Source: Kitasatospora sp040298565 (GTDB lineage Bacteria > Actinomycetota > Actinomycetes > Streptomycetales > Streptomycetaceae). Taken from it: 64,000 bases of DNA. The position numbers and the translations under genes were made by a program. Positions 1 to 7,757 of the stretch are shown here, piece after piece. The DNA lies in assembly GCF_040298565.1 (NCBI RefSeq), contig NZ_JBEPAK010000005.1, positions 19,333 to 83,332 on the forward strand. The letters are read 5' to 3'. Each line of letters begins with the position of its first letter. The stretch's first letter is position 1. The notes under the pieces are model-generated. The model saw only the letters and a program-made list of their open reading frames with translations, was not told where the DNA came from and ran no database searches.

Positions 1-486
1 GGCGAGCACGTACTCCTCGCCGCCCGCCGGGCCGCCGACCGCGACGACGAAGTGACCGGGCAGCGCCACGCCGTGGACGGTGAGGCCGGCCCGCCGGCCG
101 ACGGCCATCCACACCAGCGACAGCATGATCGGCAGTCCGCGCCGGCGCCGCAGGACCTCGGGCAGCAGCGAGGACTCCAGCCGCCGGTAGTCGGACTGCC
201 GCCCGTGGAACCGCTCCCGGCCGCCGAGGACGGCGGCGAGCAGGGCGGCGGTCTCCTCCGGCCCGGCGGGTGAGCGTTCGGCCACCGCGAGCCGTACGGC
301 GGCCGCGTGCCGGTCCAGGGCGGCCTCGCAGGCGGCGAGCAGGGCGTCCACCCCGGGCGGCTCGGCGAGGTCGCCCGGGTCGAGGAGCGGCTGGTGTTCG
401 GCGGCGGCGAGCAGGCAGAGCAGCACCGGGTCGGGCTGCTCGGCGCGGGCGGCACTCCGGAAGCGGTCTCTGCTCTGCTCGGTCAC
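1..486 (-). CDS. SirB1-like (transglutaminase-fold) protein, 3' end outside window
   Basis: The reverse strand is open from a GTG at 486 to the window edge (162 codons, no stop), so the C-terminal part is missing. The visible part carries the SirB1/transglutaminase-like signature: a charged helix with RRLESSLLPEVLRRRRGLPI followed by MLSLVWMAVGRRAGL and VHGVALPGHFVVAVG. This resembles the SirB1 N-terminal domain (transglutaminase-like fold, often with C-terminal TPR repeats), whose biochemical role is not settled. A GAAGG lies about 14 bases before the GTG, which is far for a ribosome site, so the exact start is uncertain. It faces the same way as the GNAT gene and lies 68 bases downstream of it. 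The family assignment is fairly secure; the function is unknown. Confidence 0.75.
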   Translation of the reverse strand, partial: MTEQSRDRFRSAARAEQPDPVLLCLLAAAEHQPLLDPGDLAEPPGVDALLAACEAALDRHAAAVRLAVAERSPAGPEETAALLAAVLGGRERFHGRQSDYRRLESSLLPEVLRRRRGLPIMLSLVWMAVGRRAGLTVHGVALPGHFVVAVGGPAGGEEYVLA

Positions 487-553
487 GGTGACGACGGCGG
501 CCTTCGTGCGACGGACGGACAAGCGGACAAACGTGGGCGTACGGGTCGGTCGG

Positions 554-1564
554 CTACTCCTGGGGAAGGAGCGCGTAGTGGTAAGTGTGACTGGTCGTGA
601 AGCCGAGTCCGTCATAGAGCGCGATCGCACCGGCGTTCTCCGCCTCGACCTGCAGGTACGCGCCGCTCGCCCCCTCCTCGGCCGCCCGGGCGGCGAGCAC
701 CGCCATGACGGCGGTGGCCAGCCCGGCCCGGCGGGCGTACGGCTGGACCTCGATCGCGCCGAAGCCGGCCCACGGCCCGTCGACCACGCAGCGTCCGATG
801 GCCAGCGGCGGCTGCCCGGAGGCGCCCGGCACGGTGGCGAACCAGACCGAGGAGCCGCCGTGCAGCACCCGTCGAGCCGCCTCCTCCAGCGCCGCGTCCC
901 CGCTCACCCGCCGGTACAGCGACATCCACTCCGGCCCCGCCGTCCGCGACAGGCGCACCCGGTCGTGCCCCGTGCCGAGCCGGGCCAGCCCGGCCAGCGG
1001 GGCGGTGCGCACCAGGGTGGGCGCGTACCCGGCGCCGAGCCGGTCGAGCTCGCCGCGCAGCGCTTCCGGCGAGCCGGGGGTGACCACCTCGACGTACGCG
1101 GGCAGGCCGCGCGCGGCGTACCAGTCCCGGACGGCTGCCAGTGCCTGCGGCAGCGGCAGCCCGGGGTCGCCGAGCGCCTGGACGGAGTTGGCCCGCCGGG
1201 TGAAGCCGGCCGAGGCCCGCAGCGTCCACTCGCCGAGCGGCTGCTGGTCGACGGCCGGCCAGCCGCGCCCGGCGATCCGCTGGAGTTCGACGGGCTCGGC
1301 CGCCGGCCGGGGCACGCGCCGGGCCGGGAACAGCGGGACGACCTTGCCCGCGACCAGGAGTTTCTCCGGGAAGGAGACCGGCTCGCCCGAGCGCGGGGCC
1401 ACCGTGAGACCATGATCGTCCCAGGATGTGAGCACGCCGATCACATCGCGAAACACCGGGCGGTCGTCCACGAACTCCGACACGCGCCGCACGGACACGC
1501 GTCGTCCCACGTCAGAGCGATCTATCCGGACTTCCGGACGGGTCTCCAGCGGGTCCCGAGTCAT
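554..1564 (-). CDS. GNAT family N-acetyltransferase (cg3035/Rv0428c type)
   Basis: A 336-residue protein. The C-terminal third is a GNAT fold: the acetyl-CoA loop YARRAGLATAVMAVLAARA is followed by AGAIALYDGLGFTTSHTYHY, the usual beta4-alpha4-beta5 ending. The N-terminal ~60 residues (VGRRVSVRRVSEF, then VGVLTSWDDHGLTV) look like a small SH3-like barrel. This combination is typical of actinobacterial proteins named N-acetylglutamate synthase, CG3035 family; that substrate is a database label, not something the sequence proves. The ATG at 1562-1564 is preceded by a strong AGGAGG about 8 bases upstream. The gene is divergent from fdxA, sharing a 134-base promoter region. Confidence 0.85.
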   Translation of the reverse strand: MTRDPLETRPEVRIDRSDVGRRVSVRRVSEFVDDRPVFRDVIGVLTSWDDHGLTVAPRSGEPVSFPEKLLVAGKVVPLFPARRVPRPAAEPVELQRIAGRGWPAVDQQPLGEWTLRASAGFTRRANSVQALGDPGLPLPQALAAVRDWYAARGLPAYVEVVTPGSPEALRGELDRLGAGYAPTLVRTAPLAGLARLGTGHDRVRLSRTAGPEWMSLYRRVSGDAALEEAARRVLHGGSSVWFATVPGASGQPPLAIGRCVVDGPWAGFGAIEVQPYARRAGLATAVMAVLAARAAEEGASGAYLQVEAENAGAIALYDGLGFTTSHTYHYALLPQE

Positions 1565-1698
1565 GATCCGGCCACCTCCTGTGCATTTGCGGTCTCCGAC
1601 CCGCGATACTAGGGGCGGGCATCGACGACGCCGCGCTCACCGCGCACGCGAGCAGAACAGAACGGGCCGCCAGGGCCCTTCCGAGGAGGAACGACAGC

Positions 1699-2025
1699 GT
1701 GACCTACGTCATCGCGCAGCCTTGTGTCGACGTGAAGGACAAGGCGTGCATCGAAGAGTGCCCGGTTGACTGCATCTACGAGGGCCAGCGGTCCCTCTAC
1801 ATCCACCCGGATGAGTGTGTCGACTGTGGTGCTTGCGAGCCGGTCTGCCCGGTCGAGGCGATCTTCTACGAGGACGACACTCCGGAGGAGTGGAAGGACT
1901 ACTACAAGGCGAACGTCGAGTTCTTCGACGACCTGGGCTCGCCCGGCGGCGCCTCGAAGCTCGGCCTCATCGAGCGGGACCACCCGTTCATCGCCGCTCT
2001 GCCGCCGCAGAACGCCGACCACTGA
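1699..2025 (+). CDS. fdxA: 7Fe-type ferredoxin
   Basis: A 108-residue bacterial ferredoxin that carries electrons in the cytoplasm. It has two cluster motifs near the N-terminus: CVDVKDKACIEECPVDC, the [3Fe-4S] half with the altered spacing of seven-iron ferredoxins, and CVDCGACEPVCPVEAIFYE, a normal CxxCxxCxxxCP [4Fe-4S] motif. The C-terminal extension (EEWKDYYKANVEFFDDLG and PFIAALPPQ) is standard for the actinobacterial FdxA/FdxC family. The GTG start at 1699 follows GAGGAGGAACGACAGC, a good ribosome site. dapC follows after 20 bases, an arrangement that also occurs as fdxC-dapC in mycobacteria, so the two are probably cotranscribed. Confidence 0.96.
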   Translation: MTYVIAQPCVDVKDKACIEECPVDCIYEGQRSLYIHPDECVDCGACEPVCPVEAIFYEDDTPEEWKDYYKANVEFFDDLGSPGGASKLGLIERDHPFIAALPPQNADH

Positions 2026-2045
2026 CGATCGGTGGCTACTGAGCT

Positions 2046-3194
2046 GTGAGCACGAACAGCACGCGAGCGCCGCTCCCGGGCCACCCGGGGGCGGCGCGCC
2101 GCGTTTCCGACCGGCTCCCCGTGTTCCCCTGGGACAAGCTGGAGCCCTACAAGGCCACCGCCCTCGCCCACCCGGGCGGCCTCTGCGACTTCTCCGTCGG
2201 CACGCCCGTCGACCCGGTCCCCGAGGTGATCCAGAAGGCGCTGGCCGCCCACACCGACACGCCCGGCTACCCGACCGTCTGGGGGCCGCTGGAGCTGCGC
2301 GAGGCGATCGCCGGCTGGCTGGACCGCCGCTGCGGCGCCGTGATCGGCCCGCAGGCCGTCCTGCCGACCGTCGGCTCGAAGGAACTGGTGGCGTGGCTGC
2401 CGACCCAGCTCGGCCTCGGCCCGGGCGACCAGGTCGCCCACCCCCGGCTCGCCTACCCGACCTACGAGGTCGGCGCCCGGCTGTGCGGCGCCGAGCCGGT
2501 CGCGTACGACTCCGTGGACGAGCTGGACGGCTCCCGGGTGCGCCTGCTCTGGGTGAACTCGCCGTCCAACCCGACCGGCCGGGTGCTCGGCGCGGACGAG
2601 CTGCGCCGCGCCGTCGAGTGGGCCCGGGAGCACGGCGCGCTGCTGGTCAGCGACGAGTGCTACCTGGAGCTGGGCTGGGAGGCCGAGCCGGTCTCGGTGC
2701 TGCGCCCGGACGTCTGCGGCGGCGACCACACGGGCCTGCTGGCCGTCCACTCGCTCTCCAAGCGCTCCAACCTGGCGGGCTACCGCGCCTCCTTCGTCGC
2801 GGGCGACCCGGTGGTGGTCAGGGAGCTGCTGGAGGTGCGCAAGCACGGCGGGATGATCGTGCCGGCGCCGGTCCAGGCGGCGACGGCCGCGGCGCTGGCG
2901 GACGACGCCCACGTGACCGAGCAGCGGGAGCGGTACGCGGCCCGGCGCTCGGCGCTGCGGGCGGCGCTGGAGGCGTACGGCTTCCGCATCGAGCACTCCG
3001 AGGCGAGCCTCTACCTGTGGGCGACCCAGGACCGCCCGTGCTGGGAGACCGTGGCCGAACTGGCCGGTCTGGGCATCCTGGTGGCGCCCGGGGACTTCTA
3101 CGGGCCGGCCGGCGAGCGCTTCGTCCGGGTCGCCTTCACCGCGACCGACGAGCGGGTCGCCGCGGCCGTCGAGCGGCTGGGCGCGGCGCGCTGA
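2046..3194 (+). CDS. dapC: succinyldiaminopimelate transaminase
   Basis: A 382-residue fold-type I PLP aminotransferase that makes N-succinyl-LL-2,6-diaminopimelate in lysine and peptidoglycan precursor synthesis. It has the class I/II motifs: LWVNSPSNPTGRVL, LVSDECYLELGWE (the Asp contacting the PLP ring), and the Schiff-base lysine in VHSLSKRSNLAGYR. Length and motifs fit the actinobacterial DapC family (Cg1253-like). It starts with GTG 20 bases after fdxA, without a strong ribosome site, suggesting coupling to fdxA. The next lysine-pathway gene, dapE, lies 2.4 kb further on. A perfect hairpin follows the stop. Confidence 0.94.
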   Translation: MSTNSTRAPLPGHPGAARRVSDRLPVFPWDKLEPYKATALAHPGGLCDFSVGTPVDPVPEVIQKALAAHTDTPGYPTVWGPLELREAIAGWLDRRCGAVIGPQAVLPTVGSKELVAWLPTQLGLGPGDQVAHPRLAYPTYEVGARLCGAEPVAYDSVDELDGSRVRLLWVNSPSNPTGRVLGADELRRAVEWAREHGALLVSDECYLELGWEAEPVSVLRPDVCGGDHTGLLAVHSLSKRSNLAGYRASFVAGDPVVVRELLEVRKHGGMIVPAPVQAATAAALADDAHVTEQRERYAARRSALRAALEAYGFRIEHSEASLYLWATQDRPCWETVAELAGLGILVAPGDFYGPAGERFVRVAFTATDERVAAAVERLGAAR

Positions 3195-3237
3195 CGATCC
3201 GGCGCAGCCGGCGTCGCGGCCGGGCCGACGACACGAC

Positions 3238-3275
3238 GAAGGGGACGGTGTTCCGAGCGGAACACCGTCCCCTTC
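3238..3275. terminator. perfect 17-bp hairpin between convergent genes
   Basis: GAAGGGGACGGTGTTCC (3238-3254) pairs perfectly with GGAACACCGTCCCCTTC (3259-3275) around the loop GAGC. It lies between the 3' ends of dapC (plus) and the secreted-protein gene (minus). The symmetric form suits a bidirectional terminator for the convergent pair. Confidence 0.85.
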
Positions 3276-3287
3276 CGCATGCGCGGA

Positions 3288-4091
3288 CTACACCGGCAGG
3301 CCGCTGATGCTGCCGCCGTTGACGCCGCCCAGCAGGCCGCCGACCGGGCCGAGCGAGTTGGTCAGGCCGGACAGCGGGTTGTTCGGGCCGAGGTCGGCAC
3401 CGCCGAGGCGGTTGGCGGAGCCGTGCTCGGCGAGGCCGAGGACGTCGGTGCCGGGCAGGCCACCGGGCAGGGCGTGCTCGACCGGGCCGAGCGGCAGCGC
3501 GCGCTCCACCGAGCTGAGCGGCAGCGCGTCGGTGACGGCGCTGGTGCCGGGGACGGCACCGGAGAGCTTGTCGGCGCCGGGGACGGCGTGGGCGACGGAG
3601 CCCGCCTGGCCCAGGCCGCCGACGGGGCTGGCGGCGGCGTCGGCGCTGCGGGTGCCCATGCCCTTGCCGGTGACGGCCTCGCCGAGCTTGCCGGCCAGCG
3701 CCGAGGCGACCTTCGGGGTGACGGCGGAGAGCTGGCCGGTGGTGGCGGCGGTCTGGTCGACCGGGGCGGTCAGCGAGCTGGCCTTCTCGTTCGCCTCGGG
3801 GAGCTGGTGGGCGACGATGCTGCCGGCGGCGTCGGCGGAGGCGGGCACGCCCGCGGCGACGGTGGCCGCGCCGGTGGTGCCGGCCGCCTGGCCGAGCTGG
3901 TGGGTGGTGTGCTGGAGGGTGGAACCGGTGTCGGTGTTGGTCAGCTGGCCCAGCGGCGCCGCGAGGTCGCTCTTGGGAAGCAGGGCGTCCCCGCCCAGGG
4001 CGGACGCGGAGCCGGCGGCGACCAGCGGGGTCGCGCCGGCGGCCACGACGAGCGCGGCCTGGGCGATCCGGCGCGTGAGGGGGTGAGACAT
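3288..4091 (-). CDS. secreted low-complexity protein of unknown function
   Basis: A 267-residue protein with a clear Sec-type signal peptide: MSHPLTRRIAQ (basic n-region), AALVVAAGATPLVAAG (hydrophobic) and an SASA cleavage region near residue 30. The mature part is rich in Ala, Gly, Leu, Pro and Thr with spaced LPL/LPGG/VGGLG elements (VGGLGQAGSVAHAVPGA, LPLGPVEHALPGGLPGT, LSGLTNSLGPVGGLLGG). It has no cysteines, no catalytic motif and no sortase signal. Streptomycete homologues are sometimes labelled ATP-binding protein, for which I see no support. An extracellular structural or cell-wall-associated role is plausible. It starts with ATG at 4091 and has its own upstream region. Confidence 0.72.
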   Translation of the reverse strand: MSHPLTRRIAQAALVVAAGATPLVAAGSASALGGDALLPKSDLAAPLGQLTNTDTGSTLQHTTHQLGQAAGTTGAATVAAGVPASADAAGSIVAHQLPEANEKASSLTAPVDQTAATTGQLSAVTPKVASALAGKLGEAVTGKGMGTRSADAAASPVGGLGQAGSVAHAVPGADKLSGAVPGTSAVTDALPLSSVERALPLGPVEHALPGGLPGTDVLGLAEHGSANRLGGADLGPNNPLSGLTNSLGPVGGLLGGVNGGSISGLPV

Positions 4092-4400
4092 GGGGCTCCT
4101 CGAAGGGGTCTGGGTCCGTCCCGTCCACCGGGTGGACGACCGGGCCTGGACGGGACCGGGCGGACGGTGTTGTTACCGCTTGAGAAGCCAGAAGGTTTCG
4201 GCCGGTGCAAGGAAAGTTCCCAGCCGACCATCGGATCGTATGACTGCAGCGGAAGGGCCTGCGGACTCCTGTCGCGCGCCCCTGCACCGGCGCGCGCCAA
4301 GGGGAGTGACGGTTCTCCAGCCGGGATCGCCGGAACGGGCGGTCGGTCCACCGAAGTTGACCGGAACCACCCGTTCGGCGGCAACCCGTACACCAGTGCG
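4092..4400. other. 309-base gap holding the promoter side of the secreted-protein gene
   Basis: No convincing gene on either strand. The minus-strand leader of the secreted-protein gene must lie here. I see a less GC-rich patch around 4170-4260 and a short GCGCGC...GCGCGC inverted repeat near 4273-4297. I checked for c-di-AMP (ydaO) riboswitch landmarks, expected near cell-wall hydrolase genes, and did not recognise them. Confidence 0.4.
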
Positions 4401-5468
4401 TCAGCCCTTGTCGTACGGCGCGAGGGTGACCTGAACGAGCTTGGTCGACGTTCCCGAGGTCTGGGTCTGCCAGCCGTCCTCGGACTTGGTCTTGCGCCAG
4501 ATCTTCCCGTCGTAGGCGACCGTCGCGATGCCCAGCTGCTGGGCCTGGGCCACCGCCCAGTGGGCCACCTCCCAGCCGCTGGTCCGCTCCGCGTTCGCCC
4601 CGGCGTCGGCCCCGCCGTCCGCCGAGGAGGTCAGCGCGGCGGCGGCCGGGTCCGGCGTCAGCGCGACGGCGTTCTCGGCACCCTTGATCGTCGAGGTGTA
4701 GCCGGTGGCCGGGGTGACCGTCCGGCCGAACTCCCGGCGCACCCGGTCCGACAGCACCTGGGCGCGGTCCGGCTGCGCCGCCGGGGCGGCCGAGGCGCTC
4801 GCGGTCGGGGAGGACGAGTCGCCCGGGTCCGGCTTGGCGTAGTCGTGCACCACGCAGCTGAAGGAGGCCGGCTCGCGCCCGGCCAGCGCCGAGGTGAGCA
4901 GCGTCGCCTTGGTCTCGTGCTTGGCGTAGGCCTGGGGGTAGCCGCTCTTCTGCACGGCCTGCGCCGCGTCGGTCAGCGGCATCCGGGTGTAGCCGGGGAC
5001 CTTGACCAGGCCGTCCAGGAACTTGTTGGTCGCGTACACCGGGTCCGCGATCTGCGCCGGGGTCCCCCAGCCCATCGAGGGCCGCTGCTGGAACAGGCCG
5101 ATCGAGTCCCGGTCGCCGCCCGCCAGGTTGCGCAGCTTGGACTCCTGCATGGCGGTCGCCAGCGAGATCGCGGTCGCCCGGTCCGGCAGTCCGCGCGAGC
5201 GCGCCACCGCGGCGATCGTCGCGGCGTTGGCGGCCTGCGGAAGCTCCAGCGTGCCGCTGCCGGCCGCGGTCTTCACCGAGCACTCCTCGGTGGCACCCGG
5301 CCGGAACCCGAACCACCAGATCCCGACCACCGCCAGGCCCGCGACCATCGCCAGGCCGACCAGCCCGACCAGCACGAGCAGCAGCGCACGCACCGGACCG
5401 GAGCGGCGGGGCGCCGCTTCGTCGCCCTGCTCCTCGTCCAGCTGCCCGCCGCGCCTTCTCCTGGCCAC
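4401..5468 (-). CDS. membrane-anchored protein with lysozyme-like (SLT-type) domain
   Basis: A 355-residue protein. The N-terminus is charged (MARRRRGGQLDEEQG), followed by one membrane span at about residues 28-52 (VRALLLVLVGLVGLAMVAGL), so the rest is probably outside the cell. The extracellular part holds ISLATAMQESKLRNL, GDRDSIGLFQQRPSMGWGTP and PGYTRMPLTDAAQAVQKSGY. These resemble a transglycosylase/goose-lysozyme fold, with the Glu of MQESK as candidate catalytic acid. Two cysteines (EECSVK and FSCVVHD) may form a disulphide. The C-terminal ~130 residues contain VLSDRVRREFG and a GWEVAHWAVAQAQQLGI module shared with other actinobacterial secreted proteins. Some databases call relatives heavy metal transporters; the motifs argue for a cell-wall role. 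GTG start. Confidence 0.75.
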   Translation of the reverse strand: MARRRRGGQLDEEQGDEAAPRRSGPVRALLLVLVGLVGLAMVAGLAVVGIWWFGFRPGATEECSVKTAAGSGTLELPQAANAATIAAVARSRGLPDRATAISLATAMQESKLRNLAGGDRDSIGLFQQRPSMGWGTPAQIADPVYATNKFLDGLVKVPGYTRMPLTDAAQAVQKSGYPQAYAKHETKATLLTSALAGREPASFSCVVHDYAKPDPGDSSSPTASASAAPAAQPDRAQVLSDRVRREFGRTVTPATGYTSTIKGAENAVALTPDPAAAALTSSADGGADAGANAERTSGWEVAHWAVAQAQQLGIATVAYDGKIWRKTKSEDGWQTQTSGTSTKLVQVTLAPYDKG

Positions 5469-5613
5469 CCTCGCCCCTCTCGCGCCCGCCGTCCTGATCC
5501 GACACCGTACCGACTCGGACGGGTGTGCGGCGCACCCCGGTTGCCGATCCGGGTGCCGAGCGCGTCACAGCACGAGCCCGTGGAGCGCCCACCCGCACGG
5601 CTAGGCTGACGCC

Positions 5614-6690
5614 ATGAGCAGCCCGAACCCGACGCCCCTGGACCTCACCCTCGACGGCGGCACGCTGACCGCCCGACTCGTCGACTTCCCCTCGGTGAGC
5701 GGCGACGAGCAGGCGCTCGCCGACGCCGTGGAGGCCGCCCTGCGCGGCTACCCGCACCTCACCGTGGACCGCTACGGCAACAACGTGGTCGCCCGCACCC
5801 ACCTGGGCCGCGGCGAGCGCGTGGTCCTGGCCGGCCACCTGGACACCGTGCCGATCGCCGACAACCTGCCCTCGTACGTCGACGGGGACCTGCTCTACGG
5901 CTGCGGCACCTCGGACATGAAGTCCGGCGTGGCCGTCGCGCTGCGCCTGGCCGCCACGCTGACCGAACCCAACCGCGACCTCACCTACGTGTTCTACGAC
6001 TGCGAGGAGGTGGAGGCCCACCGCAACGGCCTCGGGCACCTGGCCAAGGACCGTCCGGAGTGGCTGGCCGCCGACTTCGCGGTGCTGATGGAGCCCAGCG
6101 GCGCCGTGGTCGAGGGCGGCTGCCAGGGCACCCTGCGGGCGCAGATCCGGCTCACCGGCGTGCGCGCCCACGCGGCCCGCAGCTGGCTCGGCGACAACGC
6201 CATCCACCGCGCCGCCGAGGTGCTCACCCGGCTCGCCGACTACCGGCCGCGCCGGGTGGAGATCGACGGCCTGGAGTACCGCGAGGGCCTCAACGCGGTG
6301 CGGATCGACGGCGGCGTGGCCGGCAACGTGATCCCGGACGAGTGCGTGATCACGGTCAACTTCCGTTACGCGCCGGACCGCAGCGAGGCCGAGGCGGAGA
6401 AGCACGTGCGCGAGGTCTTCGACGGCTTCGAGCTGACCGTCACCGACTTCGCCCCGGGCGCGCTGCCCGGCCTCTCGCAGCCCGCCGCGCAGGCCTTCCT
6501 GGCGGCCACCGGCGGCCAGGCCCGGGCCAAGTTCGGCTGGACCGACGTCGCCCGGTTCAGCGCGCTCGGCGTGCCGGCGGTCAACTACGGGCCCGGCGAC
6601 CCGAACTTCGCGCACAAGCGGGACGAGCACTGCTCGCTGAGCGCCATCGCCGAGACCGAGGCCCGGCTGCGCGCCTGGCTGACCAGCTGA
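5614..6690 (+). CDS. dapE: succinyl-diaminopimelate desuccinylase
   Basis: A 358-residue M20-family metallohydrolase that cleaves N-succinyl-LL-diaminopimelate to LL-DAP in lysine/peptidoglycan synthesis. It shows the di-zinc ligands of the family: VLAGHLDTVP (His-x-Asp), YGCGTSDMKSGVA (bridging Asp), YDCEEVEA (catalytic Glu pair), AVLMEPSGAVVEGGCQGT, and the C-terminal His in PNFAHKRDEHCS. The small dimerisation domain spans about residues 170-285 (RLTGVRAHAARSWLG to VNFRYAPDR). Length and motifs fit the actinobacterial DapE group. It starts at an ATG with a weak AGG upstream and is divergent from the lysozyme-like gene. Confidence 0.95.
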   Translation: MSSPNPTPLDLTLDGGTLTARLVDFPSVSGDEQALADAVEAALRGYPHLTVDRYGNNVVARTHLGRGERVVLAGHLDTVPIADNLPSYVDGDLLYGCGTSDMKSGVAVALRLAATLTEPNRDLTYVFYDCEEVEAHRNGLGHLAKDRPEWLAADFAVLMEPSGAVVEGGCQGTLRAQIRLTGVRAHAARSWLGDNAIHRAAEVLTRLADYRPRRVEIDGLEYREGLNAVRIDGGVAGNVIPDECVITVNFRYAPDRSEAEAEKHVREVFDGFELTVTDFAPGALPGLSQPAAQAFLAATGGQARAKFGWTDVARFSALGVPAVNYGPGDPNFAHKRDEHCSLSAIAETEARLRAWLTS

Positions 6691-6770
6691 CCGGTCCGAC
6701 CGGCCGACCGGCCTCACCGGTCCGACCAGCCGACCGTCCGACCGGCCTGACCAGCCGATCCCCGCAGCGG
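6688..6770. repeat. short degenerate GACCGGNCCGACC-type repeat after dapE
   Basis: Directly after the dapE stop, the motif CCGACCGGCC/CCGACCAGCCGA recurs about six times with small changes (GACCGGTCCGACCGGCCGACC, then CCTCACCGGTCCGACCAGCC, then GACCGTCCGACCGGCC). It resembles expanded GC-rich microsatellite sequence and has no coding potential. Confidence 0.6.
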
Positions 6771-6868
6771 CGGTCGGTCCGGCGAGCAGCCGGACGCCAC
6801 CGTCCGGTTCCCCGATCGACCTCCTCCCGTTGCCTGAAAACGGGGGAAGGTCGACGTAGGGTTTCGTC

Positions 6869-7678
6869 ATGACAGGCACAGGAGACGACAAGCACTACGG
6901 ACACGGCCCCGAGCAGGTCGGCGTGCCCCGGAAGACGAAGGCCTGGCCCGAGAAGCAGAAGGGCCCGGTGCTGGTGCGCCGGGATCAGGTCGGCACCAGC
7001 ACCACGGACCAGCGCCTGCTGGACACCACCGGCCCCACGGACTGGCTGCACACCGACCCCTGGCGGGTGCTGCGGATCACCTCCGAGTTCGTCGAGGGCT
7101 TCGGCGCCCTCGCCGAACTCCCGCCCGCGATCAGCGTCTTCGGCTCCGCCCGGACGCCCGTCGACTCGCCGGAGTACGAGGCCGGGGTGGCCATCGGCCG
7201 CGCCCTCGCCGAGGCCGGCTACGCGGTGATCACCGGCGGCGGCCCGGGCGCCATGGAGGCCGCCAACCGCGGTGCCTCCGAGGCCGGCGGCATGAGCGTC
7301 GGGCTGGGCATCGAGCTGCCCTTCGAGCAGGGCCTCAACGAGTTCGTCGACCTCGGGCTGAACTTCCGTTACTTCTTCGTCCGCAAGACGATGTTCGTGA
7401 AGTACGCCCAGGGCTTCGTGGTCCTGCCCGGCGGCCTCGGCACGCTGGACGAGCTGTTCGAGGCGCTGACCCTGGTGCAGACCAAGAAGGTCACCCGCTT
7501 CCCGGTGATCCTCTACGGCAGCGCCTACTGGGGCGGCCTGTACGAGTGGCTGAAGAGCACCCTGGTCGCGCAGGGCAAGGCGGCCCCCCACGACCTGGAG
7601 CTCTTCCACATCACGGACGAGATCGACGAGGTCATGAAGATCCTCGCCGACGCCCGCCGGCCGGTGAACGAGATCTAG
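6869..7678 (+). CDS. LOG/TIGR00730-family Rossmann protein (nucleotide phosphoribohydrolase type)
   Basis: A 269-residue protein with the two diagnostic LOG motifs, ITGGGPGAMEAANRGASEAG and VVLPGGLGTLDELFEALTLV; the latter is the PGGxGTxxE active-site signature of phosphoribohydrolases that release nucleobases from nucleoside monophosphates. The ~70-residue N-terminal extension (RKTKAWPEKQKGPVLVRRDQ, then DWLHTDPWRVLRI) is typical of the larger actinobacterial paralogues (Rv1205-like). Whether it makes cytokinin-like products or has a housekeeping role cannot be told from sequence. ATG start. It is convergent with the FolP2-like gene. Confidence 0.88.
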   Translation: MTGTGDDKHYGHGPEQVGVPRKTKAWPEKQKGPVLVRRDQVGTSTTDQRLLDTTGPTDWLHTDPWRVLRITSEFVEGFGALAELPPAISVFGSARTPVDSPEYEAGVAIGRALAEAGYAVITGGGPGAMEAANRGASEAGGMSVGLGIELPFEQGLNEFVDLGLNFRYFFVRKTMFVKYAQGFVVLPGGLGTLDELFEALTLVQTKKVTRFPVILYGSAYWGGLYEWLKSTLVAQGKAAPHDLELFHITDEIDEVMKILADARRPVNEI

Positions 7679-7725
7679 CCGGCGAACCGGAGCCCGCCGG
7701 TGGGCGGGATCCGGCCGAACGGGAC

Positions 7726-7753
7726 CGGGCGGCCGTCGGAGGAGGGCCGCCCG
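7726..7753. terminator. hairpin between convergent LOG and folP2-type genes
   Basis: CGGGCGGCC (7726-7734) pairs with GGCCGCCCG (7745-7753) around a 10-base loop, in the 79-base space between two converging stop codons. There is no T-tract, as is common in streptomycete terminators. Confidence 0.5.
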
Positions 7754-7757
7754 CCGT

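Noticed and set aside
4092..4400. c-di-AMP (ydaO-type) riboswitch before the secreted-protein gene
   Set aside because: Expected conserved landmarks were not recognised on the minus strand; only a short GCGCGC inverted repeat was found.
3136..6891. Very long open frame on the minus strand (over 1200 codons)
   Set aside because: It runs through several real genes on both strands (dapE and the lysozyme-like gene have clear motifs in other frames) and its translation is Arg/Gly/Pro-rich without motifs. Such shadows are expected at this GC content.
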